Assembly: GCF_000732725.1 (NCBI RefSeq)
Contig: NZ_JPNB01000001.1
Span: 310,001 to 374,000, forward strand
Source: Kineothrix alysoides
GTDB lineage: Bacteria; Bacillota; Clostridia; Lachnospirales; Lachnospiraceae
Direction of reading: 5' to 3'
Length of the DNA stretch: 64,000 nt
Of this stretch, positions 34,036-42,244 are shown in pieces. A model generated the notes under the pieces. The model was not told the DNA's origin. It saw nothing but the letters and a program-made list of their open reading frames with translations, and did not search any database. How positions within the stretch are numbered: position 1 is the stretch's first letter; each line of letters opens with the position of its first letter. The position numbers and the translations under genes were made by a program.

Positions 34036-34584
34036 ATGGCATCTGCATACCGAGAAAATTTAATAATCAAAGTAATTAATGAATCACACGCAAATGCATG
34101 GTCACAGGCTGTTAATGAATGGGAGATAACTGATTGTATAGAAGATGAAAGTTGTAGCCAAAGTTGTATTTGTGGTAAAGAAAATTTGCGCTACTTATAT
34201 GAAATACATAATATGATAACCAACAACTACTTATATCCTATTGGTAGTTCATGTATAAAGAAATTTGAACGTGGAGATATGGTAGAAGAGACTTTAATTG
34301 CAGAGGATATGTTCAAACTACTACATGCAGTAGAGAATAATCACTTCATTGAATTGTCATCTGAACTATTTTCAAGAAAACTGTTAAGAGCCTTATATGA
34401 TAGAGGCGCTTTTTTACCAACAAAACATAATAGTTATAATGAATTTAATGATTATAATTTTATGTTGGATATGTTTAATAAGAGGAGAATTAGTGAACTA
34501 CAAGAAAAAAAGGCGAGAGCCATTATATTAAATTCCATTAAGCCATATTTGCAATCCGAAATAAGAAACAGAGTGAAACGATAA
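34036..34584 (+). CDS. Cysteine-rich (zinc-binding-like) protein, 182 aa
   Basis: Family not named by me. Residues 35-75 have the pattern CSQSCICGKENLRYLYEI followed by NNYLYPIGSSCIKKF. The CxCG plus a distant CI look like a zinc finger with an 'IGSSCI' loop that I recall from hypothetical proteins of Gram-positive mobile elements. The rest is helical. It starts MASAYRENLIIKVINESHAN. It is in the same transcript as TcmP and the DUF5131 gene. It could be a nucleic-acid sensor or adaptor; that is a guess from the zinc motif. Confidence 0.7.
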   Translation: MASAYRENLIIKVINESHANAWSQAVNEWEITDCIEDESCSQSCICGKENLRYLYEIHNMITNNYLYPIGSSCIKKFERGDMVEETLIAEDMFKLLHAVENNHFIELSSELFSRKLLRALYDRGAFLPTKHNSYNEFNDYNFMLDMFNKRRISELQEKKARAIILNSIKPYLQSEIRNRVKR

Positions 34585-34638
34585 ATAAGAAATACTGGCA
34601 AAACGGTCAACATAAAGAAATAAGTTAAAGGAGAGAAG

Positions 34639-34968
34639 ATGGCAAAAAAGGTTTCTAATGAACAATTTTCAACATCGCAGTATGCAATATCAGACTATAT
34701 TCATGATGCCGATGAACACTGGGGAAGTCATGAAGCAATAGTTAGAGTAATGAAAAATGGTGTGGTGGTATTTAAGCAAGAACTTAATGTTGTTACACTA
34801 ATTGAAACAAACTACTCTTTTGTAGATATATTATGGCCAAAGAAATATGAGTCAATTTATTATGGTAAATATACAAACGAATATCAGGTTTTTGTTTATT
34901 TTTCAGGAATTCTCGAAATAAAGTGTACTGATAAGAAAAATGAAGAAATTGCGATTACCATAGATTGA
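34639..34968 (+). CDS. Small cassette protein, 109 aa
   Basis: Unrecognised. Predicted mostly beta (AIVRVMKNGVVVFKQELNVV; EYQVFVYFSGILEIKC), soluble, with one cysteine. AAAGGAGAG lies in front of ATG 34639. It lies 54 nt after the Cys-rich gene and 52 nt before the kinase gene. It could be a regulator, substrate or inhibitor of the kinase, by position only. Confidence 0.6.
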   Translation: MAKKVSNEQFSTSQYAISDYIHDADEHWGSHEAIVRVMKNGVVVFKQELNVVTLIETNYSFVDILWPKKYESIYYGKYTNEYQVFVYFSGILEIKCTDKKNEEIAITID

Positions 34969-35020
34969 TGGTAAAAGAACGTAAAGAGTAGGTTGTTATT
35001 AATTAACTAAGGGGGGAGTC

Positions 35021-36268
35021 ATGAAGTATAATATTATTAGGCCCATTGGAGCCGAAGGTGGATTTGGTCAGGTATTTGAGTGTGAAGATGAAAATAATAG
35101 AAAATTTGCAATAAAGAGTTTAAAGGATAATACGGAATTTGGGATTCAACGTTTTGAAAGAGAAGTTCGATTGCTAAGCCGACTAAATCATCCAAATGTT
35201 GTAAAACTAATTGCCAGTAACCTTGTTGCGGAAAAGAAATTCTATATTATGCCACTATATAAAGAAGGATTGTCATCGTTAATACCTCATATTTTTAATG
35301 ATTATGGGAGACAATTGATAGTTATTAATTCTATACTAACAGGACTTCAATATTTACATTCAGAGGGTGTCATTCATAGAGATTTAAAGCCAGATAATAT
35401 ATTAGTAAATAGTAACTCTGATATTGTAATTACAGACTTTGGTCTTGGAATACAAATGAATTCGGCATCTTCAACGCTTACTAAAGCAACAGTTTTTGGA
35501 ACATATAGATATTGTTCACCAGAACAGCAGATTAATAGTCATGATGTTGATTATCGAACTGATATATATGCAATGGGAAAAATAATCGAAGACATTGTAA
35601 GTAATTATGGAAATAGTAATAACATAAATCCAAGTATACGAATGATTATTGATAAATGTACCAAACAGAATAGAGAAGAACGATTTAGTAACATTGCTGA
35701 GTTACAAAAGTTTGTTAATGACGTATATAATCTACTAATGGGGAAAAGCGAATCTCAGCAGATAGATGACATGCTATTGAAAATAACAACAAATAGTGTG
35801 AGTCAGGAAGATATTTTTAAATTAGCTTTGAAACTTCAGGAACACACGGACAAGGAAAAAACAGAAACTTTTTTTTCTAATATTGACATGCAGTCTTATA
35901 CAACTTTTGAAAATTCAAACTTGGTACTTGCACAAGGGCTTGTTAGAAGTATTTGTAAATACTGGAATCAAGGAGGTTGGCCGTTTAGTTATATAGATCT
36001 TATTACTGATTGTGGCTCAAAAATATTTCATATGTCAAGTGATATAGAGAATAAAGCGGAAGTTCTATTCTTAATAATGGATTTATCTATTTATTATAAT
36101 AGATGGTATGCTATGGGGGTAGTAAAAAAATTATTTGCTGAAGTCTCAACGAATATTGCTTTACAAACTAACATAGCAATGAAATTAAGTTCGGAAAAGT
36201 TAGATATCCAGAGAATTTTTAGCGATGGCGAGTCACTTCCACCACTAATTTCCGGTGTTTATAGGTAG
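35021..36268 (+). CDS. Soluble eukaryote-like Ser/Thr protein kinase with C-terminal extension
   Basis: 415 residues. The kinase domain is complete: Gly-rich loop GAEGGFGQV, Lys in FAIKSLK, HRDLKPDNIL catalytic loop, DFGLG, GTYRYCSPEQ, and DIYAMG. Residues 235-415 are a helical, HEAT-like extension with no PASTA repeats and no membrane segment, unlike the housekeeping PrkC/Stk1 kinases. Soluble kinases of this kind include the anti-phage Stk2 of staphylococci (established for that protein). Here it ends the cassette, with a strong GGGGGGAG site and a terminator behind. Confidence 0.9.
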   Translation: MKYNIIRPIGAEGGFGQVFECEDENNRKFAIKSLKDNTEFGIQRFEREVRLLSRLNHPNVVKLIASNLVAEKKFYIMPLYKEGLSSLIPHIFNDYGRQLIVINSILTGLQYLHSEGVIHRDLKPDNILVNSNSDIVITDFGLGIQMNSASSTLTKATVFGTYRYCSPEQQINSHDVDYRTDIYAMGKIIEDIVSNYGNSNNINPSIRMIIDKCTKQNREERFSNIAELQKFVNDVYNLLMGKSESQQIDDMLLKITTNSVSQEDIFKLALKLQEHTDKEKTETFFSNIDMQSYTTFENSNLVLAQGLVRSICKYWNQGGWPFSYIDLITDCGSKIFHMSSDIENKAEVLFLIMDLSIYYNRWYAMGVVKKLFAEVSTNIALQTNIAMKLSSEKLDIQRIFSDGESLPPLISGVYR

Positions 36269-36365
36269 GTAATAATTAGAAACTACATTATAGTGATTTT
36301 AACATTCTATGAAAAGAAAGATACATATAAGAAGCAAAGTTACCCTATAAAAATGGAAGGGGTAG

Positions 36366-36402
36366 GGGGATATCCTAGTGGGGATATCTCCTTTATTTTT
36401 TT
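36366..36402 (+). terminator. Intrinsic terminator at end of cassette
   Basis: 10-bp stem around two GATATC boxes (GGGGATATCC with GGATATCTCC, one G-T pair), then a T-rich run TTTATTTTTTT. It is the last element feature before the comEC junction. Confidence 0.7.
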
Positions 36403-36429
36403 GGTAAAAGCTATATTGTTTTTATTATA

Positions 36430-36447
36430 AAGATTCAGACGGGCATG
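36430..36447. other. Right junction of the integrated element in comEC
   Basis: ComEC homology begins abruptly here. The reading frame gives KIQTGMHISIIGMGLYKLL; the family has an ISGLHIS motif, so the conserved part starts at about the GGC ATG CAT codons (36442-36450). Upstream is AT-rich sequence without ComEC similarity. A crossover core in this short stretch fits a serine recombinase site. The exact core needs the left junction. Confidence 0.65.
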
Positions 36448-38055
36448 CATATTTCTATAATCGGGATGGGACTGTATAAACTGCTTATGAGCCTTAGGGT
36501 ACCCAATAAATTAAACGTGTTTATATGCATAGGGGTGATCTGGTGCTATGGGATAATGACAGGAATGGGAGCGTCGGCGGTACGGGCTATCGTCATGTTC
36601 GGGTTGCATTTTGTCGCCCGCATGATAGGCCGGACTTATGACATGATGACCGCTCTTTCTCTGGCGGCTGTACTCCTTCTCATAGAACAACCCAGGTATG
36701 TGGAGCACAGCGGATTTTTATTTTCCTTTGGAGCGATTGCGGCGCTTTGCCTGCTTACGCCGGTGCTATGGGAGAAGGATAGGAAGCCGCGGGGGAGCGT
36801 CGGAAAGCTATGGAAAAGTGTCCATAGGATGCGGCAAGCGCTTGCTTCAGGCGCAGCGGTCGCGCTAGTGCAGCTTCCCATCCATCTTGTCTTTTATTAT
36901 CAATTTCCGATCTGTTCTATTCTCATAAATCTTATTGTAATCCCCCTTTCAACAATTGTTATGTATAACGGAATGTTTTGCATGCTGACAGGAGGCTTTT
37001 TACCCGTTATTGCCCGGAAAGCAGCATATATCAATTCAGCTATTCTCTGGGTTTATGAAAAGTCCTGTATGCTGTGCGAAAAAGCTTCCTACGGAAATAT
37101 CATAGCCGGGAAGCCGGAGCGCTGGCAGGTGGAGGTATATATTCTCATGCTTGTCATCTTATCTGCTGTGGGGAAAAAAATGTCCTCTTGGTGGAAGATA
37201 CAGTGGATAATCGCAGCCCTCGCTTTGTTGATGTTTCGGCATGACGGCGCGCTTTCCATAACGGTCTTGGATGTTGGTCAGGGAGACGGCATATACATAA
37301 GGAGCGAGGCAGGAATGCACTATTTGATCGACGGCGGAAGTACATCGAAAAGTGATGTGGGGAATTACCAGTTACTTCCTTATTTGAAATCGCAGGGAGT
37401 GAAAAGACTGGAAGCGGTTTTTGTCACCCATGCAGACGGGGACCACTATAACGGGATAGAAACGCTTATGGAAGCCTCTGATAAAGGGGGAATAAGAATT
37501 TTGGATTTGATTCTGCCGGATATCGGAGAAAGTGCCAGGAGTGAAGCGTATGAGAAACTGATAAGGGAAGCGAAGGAACACCGCATCGATGTGAAGTATA
37601 TGAGCAGAGGACAGTTTTTTGAAAACGGCGAAATGAGAGTTACCTGCCTTCATCCCTATGAAGATTATAATACGTTGGATGCGAATGAATATTCTCTCGT
37701 TTTATATCTGCGTTACAAAAACTTTCAGGCCCTCTTTACAGGCGATGTGGAGGGAGAAGGGGAAGAAGAGTTAAAGAGGTATATAGAAAAAAGCAGTATT
37801 TTGCAAGGCCCTATTTCTCTTCTCAAAGTGGCACACCACGGTTCGGGCAATTCAACGGGCGAAGACTTGCTTAAGCTTTTGGACCCGCAGCTTGCGTTAA
37901 TTTCCTGTGCTGAAAAGAATAGCTACGGGCATCCCCATCCGGATTTGCTGGACCGTTTGGAAAATCAGGAATGTATAGTTTATATAACAAAGGATAAAGG
38001 CGCGATTACCGTACATACTGACGGAAGAAAGATAGCAGTCGAAACCTTCCGATGA
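36433..38055 (+). pseudogene. comEC: comEC, 3' part (interrupted by the element)
   Basis: C-terminal two-thirds of the DNA-uptake channel ComEC/Rec2. Present are the later membrane segments of the competence domain (GMGASAVRAIVMFGLHF; FSFGAIAALCLLTPVL) and the full C-terminal metallo-beta-lactamase-like domain (ITVLDVGQGDG; THADGDHYNG; LKVAHHGSGNSTGED). The family is about 750-800 residues; 536 remain from the first ATG (36445). The missing N-terminus (first helices and OB fold) should lie on the far side of the prophage. holA follows, as in many Firmicutes. While the element is integrated, natural uptake through ComEC should be lost; precise excision could restore it. Confidence 0.9.
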
Positions 38056-38110
38056 GTTATCACCCATTATTTGCAGGGGAAGGCCAAATGTCCGATTTTC
38101 ACATATATAT

Positions 38111-38535
38111 TTATAATAATCCGAGGTCTGCCCACCTTTTTTGTACACCGGTATAGGCGCCCTTCTTACGAAGTATAAAGGGCTTAAGACCGATGGCGAT
38201 TACTAATTTCTGTTTCAGGCTTTGTAAGGTATAGGGCTTTTTATGTGAAATATCATTATAAATCTTAAGAGCGTACTTTCTTGCGTTGTTATTTAATTTG
38301 GTATTTGCGGAATAATCGCTGTTGAACGGAACTTTTTCCGTTATTGTGCCGCTCAATATTGCACCTGAAAGGGTTACAAGGCTTTTAAGTATCTTCGATG
38401 TTTCGTACCCTCCATAATTCTCGTAGGTAGAAATGCACAGGGCGTATTTATTGACTGCCGGGTTTATTGCTACCGCTGAATTTTTAATGTATTTTTTAAT
38501 ACCATATCATCTGCTGGATTTTTTTAATGCTTCCG
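38111..38535 (-). pseudogene. Remnant of a flavodoxin-like NAD(P)H oxidoreductase
   Basis: Minus-strand reading gives the C-terminal half of a flavodoxin-family protein: AVAINPAVNKYALCISTYEN, YGGYETSKILKSLVTLSGAI, ending RKKGAYTGVQKRWADLGLL. The frame breaks near 38505 and no 5' half is present. It fills most of the 581-nt gap between comEC and holA; an ATG at 38356 would give only 81 residues. The family call is moderate. Confidence 0.6.
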
Positions 38536-38636
38536 CATGAGTACGGCAGTTCTGCGGCAGGCAGTACTACGGAAGGTTTGACAGCGAAATAAAAGGTATT
38601 TATAATGAAGAAGTAAATACGACAGAAGGAGATATT

Positions 38637-39620
38637 ATGCAGCGCATCAACGAAGATATTAAGACGGGACAATTGAAAAATATATATCTTTTATACGGAG
38701 AAGAGGCATATCTTCGCAAGCAGTATCGGGACAGACTTAAGAGCGCGCTGACGGATGAGGAAGATACGATGAATTATAATTATTTCGAAGGAAAAGATGT
38801 ATCTCCTGGCGCAGTAATCGATTTGGCGGAAACCATGCCTTTTTTTGCAGACCGTCGCGTGATTATTATTGAAAACAGCGGACTTTTCAAACAGGGAGGC
38901 GAAGTCCTGGCGGAGTATTTGAATGAGCCTCCCGCAACGTCCTATTTTGTTTTTGTGGAGACAGAGGTAGACAAAAGGAGTAAACTCTTTAAAATGGTAT
39001 CTGCGAAAAGCACCGCTGTTGAATTCCCCATTCAGAGCGAGGAGACGCTTCAAAAATGGGTGTTGGGTATGATAAAGAAAGAGGATAAGAAGATATCCGG
39101 TTCGGCGCTCCGTTATTTTATGGAAAAGACAGGAACGGATATGGAGAATATACGCAAAGAGTTAGAAAAGCTGATGTGTTATTGTATGGAAAAGGATGCG
39201 GTGACGGAGCAGGATATTGAGGATATATGTACGCATAGGGTGAGCAACCATATTTTTGATATGGTGAATGCTATTGCGGATAAGAAGCAGAAGGCAGCCC
39301 TGAATTTGTATTACGATTTGCTGGCGTTAAAGGAACCGCCGATGCGTATTCTTTTTTTGATTGCGAGGCAGTATAATATGCTTCTTCAAGTGAAAGAATT
39401 AAAAGTCAAGGGCTATGATAATAAAAGAATTGGGGAAAAGGTAGGACTTTTGCCTTTTATCGCTGGCAAATATGCGGCTCAGTCTTCCAAATTCAGCGGC
39501 GCGGATTTGAGGAGTGCGCTGGAGGCTTGTGTGGAGGCGGAGGAAGCGGTGAAGACGGGGGGAATGAATGATGTGATGAGCGTGGAGTTGTTGATTGTGA
39601 AGTATAGTGGGGTGGGGTGA
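38637..39620 (+). CDS. holA: DNA polymerase III delta subunit
   Basis: 327-residue clamp-loader delta subunit that opens the beta sliding clamp. N-terminal IYLLYGEEAYLRKQYRDRL, then EFPIQSEETLQKWVLGMIKK, and the C-terminal helical domain (EPPMRILFLIARQYNMLLQV; LPFIAGKYAAQSSKFS). Normal length for the family. AGAAGGAGA precedes the ATG. The comEC-holA order is the usual Firmicutes one. Confidence 0.95.
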   Translation: MQRINEDIKTGQLKNIYLLYGEEAYLRKQYRDRLKSALTDEEDTMNYNYFEGKDVSPGAVIDLAETMPFFADRRVIIIENSGLFKQGGEVLAEYLNEPPATSYFVFVETEVDKRSKLFKMVSAKSTAVEFPIQSEETLQKWVLGMIKKEDKKISGSALRYFMEKTGTDMENIRKELEKLMCYCMEKDAVTEQDIEDICTHRVSNHIFDMVNAIADKKQKAALNLYYDLLALKEPPMRILFLIARQYNMLLQVKELKVKGYDNKRIGEKVGLLPFIAGKYAAQSSKFSGADLRSALEACVEAEEAVKTGGMNDVMSVELLIVKYSGVG

Positions 39621-39648
39621 TTTTGTGTGTGGGGAGGGAGGTTGTGAG

Positions 39649-39718
39649 GGACTTTCTTCGGCAGCCTTTGGGTTCTCTTCCGACGCACGCGAACCCAAAG
39701 CTGCCGAAGAAAGTCCCC
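39649..39718. repeat. Long inverted repeat (26-bp arms) after holA
   Basis: Left arm 39649-39676 and right arm 39692-39718 are complementary over 26 bp with one bulged C; the loop is about 15 nt. No T run follows, so a simple terminator is unlikely on the plus strand. It lies in the 333-nt gap before yqeY, and may be a mobile palindromic unit or an RNA stabiliser. The rest of the gap is AT-rich and holds the yqeY leader. Confidence 0.8.
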
Positions 39719-39953
39719 GCCAAGGTTACGGGATTACACAAAAAATCAGTAGAGAGCGGTGAAGCGGGAGGGTGGAGAAAGAGATGGGCTTGGAAGTAGA
39801 GGGGGAATCGAGTAAAAAATGGATTTTATTTTAAAAAATTATTTTGTTTGCTATTTTACATTCAAATATTGTGCACTTGCCCAAATTCACAGGTATTAAA
39901 AGTATGAAGTATTAGCATGAAGATATGGAGAATAAGAAAGGAAAGGGTAAAAA

Positions 39954-40400
39954 ATGAGTAAGATTGATGAAGTCAGAGCGGAAATGGTAACGGCGATGAA
40001 GAATAAGGATAAGGATAGGAAGGAAACCTTGTCTATGCTGCTTGGAGCGCTTAAGAATAAGGCGATTGATAAGCGGGAGGATTTGACGGAGGCCGAGGAG
40101 TATGAGGTAATCAAGAAGGAGATTAAGCAGACGAAGGAGACGATGGAGCTTGCTCCGGAGGATAGGGGGGATATTAAGGAGCAGTGTAAAAAGAGGCTTG
40201 AGGTGCTTGGCGAGTTCGCTCCGGAGGAGATGAGTGAGGAAGCGATTCGGGGAGCAATAGGGGAAGTGCTGGCGTCTTTGGGAATCGAAAGTCCTTCTGC
40301 GAAGGATAAGGGCCGGGTGATGAAGGAGCTGATGCCGAAGGTGAAGGGGAAAGCGGATGGTGCCTTGGTGAATAGGATTGTCGCTGAGATTCTGGGGTAG
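39954..40400 (+). CDS. yqeY: GatB/YqeY domain protein
   Basis: 148 residues, the usual YqeY length. It has the N-terminal helical half (EVRAEMVTAMKNKDKDRKET) and the C-terminal GatB-tail-like half (GRVMKELMPKVKGKADGALV). The family resembles the tRNA-binding tail of GatB and may act on aminoacyl-tRNA; the role is not proven. A 25-bp near-duplicate of its last codons follows the stop (GTTGCTGAGATTCTG at 40409), suggesting a small local duplication. Confidence 0.93.
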   Translation: MSKIDEVRAEMVTAMKNKDKDRKETLSMLLGALKNKAIDKREDLTEAEEYEVIKKEIKQTKETMELAPEDRGDIKEQCKKRLEVLGEFAPEEMSEEAIRGAIGEVLASLGIESPSAKDKGRVMKELMPKVKGKADGALVNRIVAEILG

Positions 40401-40669
40401 AAGGTAATGGTTGCTGAGATTCTGAGTTAGAATGGAATTACTCTCTATGATGTATCCGTAAGTTCCTATGACATGGGACGGTATTACGGAGATAACCCGA
40501 ACTGCAATAAGTGATAATGTAGAGAAGGAGATATTTTTGTATTTTTCGATGAAGAGGCGTGAAGCGCTGAGGCGTAGAACCGACACGGTCTTTTTTCAGA
40601 TTTTATATAATATTATGTGTAGAAAAGTCTTTCTAAGGTGTTTTTTGACACCGGGGAAAGGCTTTTTAC

Positions 40670-40760
40670 TTTTATGTAATAGAAAGTGCTCCTATTACAT
40701 AAAAATGGATGCGCAGCTACGCGCGCGGAACAAAAGCTGTGCTGCTGAAGTACTTGGTGG
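40670..40760. repeat. Interspersed repeat, copy 1 (full)
   Basis: About 90 bp with two hairpins: ATGTAATAG / CTATTACAT (40674-40682 with 40692-40700), and GCGCAGCT / AGCTGTGC (40711-40718 with 40735-40742). Related sequence occurs at 48018-48072 (left half) and 63644-63695 (right half). It lies in the 493-nt non-coding stretch between yqeY and the next gene. Confidence 0.75.
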
Positions 40761-40830
40761 CGGGAGTGTGCGAAGCACATTTTTGTTCTAACGTTCGGGA
40801 GTCAGAGTCCGTTTTATTGGACTTATAAAA

Positions 40831-40839
40831 TGATATAAT
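40831..40839 (+). promoter_or_regulatory. Extended -10 promoter
   Basis: TGATATAAT with the TG extension, 55 nt upstream of the start codon at 40894; no good -35. Confidence 0.5.
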
Positions 40840-40893
40840 AAAAGAAAGGGAAGAGAAGACAAAAATATGTGCAAGCGAAAGGAATAGAAGGAT

Positions 40894-41295
40894 ATGAGAA
40901 AAGAGAAAAAGTGTGTAATTATTGAAAAGAAATGCTTAACAGTAACGTTATTATTTATAGCAGTTATTTTATTTTGTGTGAAAGGAACGGTGATGAGCCG
41001 GGAAAAGGATGGAGATTTGGCGGATAGACAGTATTATCGCGCAATAGAGAACGAATATATCGGAGAGATAAGGGAGGTGTTGGCGGAATACGGATATAAA
41101 AATTGTGGCATAACAATGACAAAGGTGACGGAGAAGGATATGCCAAATGAGTATACCGTTTTGATTCATCATAAAAGACTTCAGAGCTTGGATAAAACCG
41201 GGAGGGAGAGCATTAAGACGGAGCTTTCGGGCGTGGGATTTCCGGAGGAGGAGAGCCGGTTCTCCTATGTGTTTTTAGAGCTTGAAAATGATTAA
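40894..41295 (+). CDS. Single-pass membrane protein, 133 aa
   Basis: Unrecognised. It has a basic N-terminus, one membrane segment (LTVTLLFIAVILFCVKG, residues 15-32) and an outside domain of about 95 residues with YYRAIENEYIGEIREVLAEY and a conserved-looking NCGITMTKV. The lack of a Cys at a lipobox makes it a membrane-anchored rather than a lipid-anchored protein. It has its own promoter. Small anchored proteins like this are common in Lachnospiraceae. Confidence 0.7.
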   Translation: MRKEKKCVIIEKKCLTVTLLFIAVILFCVKGTVMSREKDGDLADRQYYRAIENEYIGEIREVLAEYGYKNCGITMTKVTEKDMPNEYTVLIHHKRLQSLDKTGRESIKTELSGVGFPEEESRFSYVFLELEND

Positions 41296-41446
41296 CCGAA
41301 AAAAGAGTGCGGGTTAAAGCGTAGAGAGTAAGGGTTAATGGTGGTAAAAGGACAGATTAGTAGCAGGAAAAGCATGACAAGTTGACGGCGGGGTATTATA
41401 ATGATAGGAGCAGTGTTAAAATTTAAGGAAGAAGTGAGGATACATT

Positions 41447-42130
41447 ATGCAGCATATACCCCAGCCACATGAGATTTACAGGCATTTTAAGGGAAATACC
41501 TATCAGATCATTACGATAGCAGAGCACTCGGAAACGGGAGAAATGCTTGTCATATATCAGGCTATGTATGGAAATTATAAGACTTATGCCAGATCTATGG
41601 ATATGTTTCTGGAGAAGCTGGATAAGGAAAAATATCCTCAGGCAACGCAGGAATACCGGTTTGAAGTGGTGTCGATAGCGGCAAAAAAGCCGGAAATAGA
41701 ACCTGCAGGAGAAGTGAAAAAGGCAGAAATAGAGTCTTTAAGAGAAGTAGTAAAAAAAGCAGAAATAGAGCGTTCAAAAGAAGTAGTGAAAAAAGCAGAA
41801 ATAGAGCCTGCAAAGAAATTGGTAGAAGAACTGGCGATAGAACCGGAAGGGGTATTGACGAATGCAACGGCAATACAATCGACAGACGAAGAGGAAGAGC
41901 AAGCGCTGAATATTGATCCGCAAGTATTAAAATTCCTTGATGCGGACTCTTATGAGGAGCGGTTGAATATACTAACTGGCATTCATCACCGCATTACCGA
42001 CGATATGATCAATGTCATGGCAATAGCTACGGATATAGAAGTGAAGCCCGGCGATATAGAGGAAAGGTATGTGGAGCTTAGAAATTGTCTCCTTAAGTTG
42101 GAGAAATTCGAATGCAACAGATTGCGCTAG
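41447..42130 (+). CDS. DUF1653 protein with acidic repeat linker
   Basis: 227 residues. Residues 1-75 are a DUF1653 domain (EIYRHFKGNTYQIITIAEHS; VIYQAMYGNYKTYARSMDMF), a small beta fold of unknown function. Residues 85-130 hold repeats of KKAEIExxxEVV. The C-terminal part is helical (DSYEERLNILTGIHHRITDD) and resembles the C-terminal region of Clostridia DUF1653 proteins. The Shine-Dalgarno is GAGG. The gap before it (41296-41446) shows nothing clear. Confidence 0.8.
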   Translation: MQHIPQPHEIYRHFKGNTYQIITIAEHSETGEMLVIYQAMYGNYKTYARSMDMFLEKLDKEKYPQATQEYRFEVVSIAAKKPEIEPAGEVKKAEIESLREVVKKAEIERSKEVVKKAEIEPAKKLVEELAIEPEGVLTNATAIQSTDEEEEQALNIDPQVLKFLDADSYEERLNILTGIHHRITDDMINVMAIATDIEVKPGDIEERYVELRNCLLKLEKFECNRLR

Positions 42131-42244
42131 GCATTTTTTGCATGTTGATTGCGAAGCGGTGGTTTAACAATGAGTAAAATACACTCATAAAGTAAAATAC
42201 ACTCATAGAGTAAAAGATATTTGTAGGAAAGATATGGTATTGAA

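Noticed and set aside
39912-40586. 224-codon minus-strand frame over yqeY
   Set aside because: Antisense to the conserved YqeY gene; low-complexity Leu/Arg/His composition.
40468-40791. 107-codon plus-strand frame after yqeY
   Set aside because: It runs through the interspersed repeat and hairpins, has no Shine-Dalgarno and no coherent protein character.
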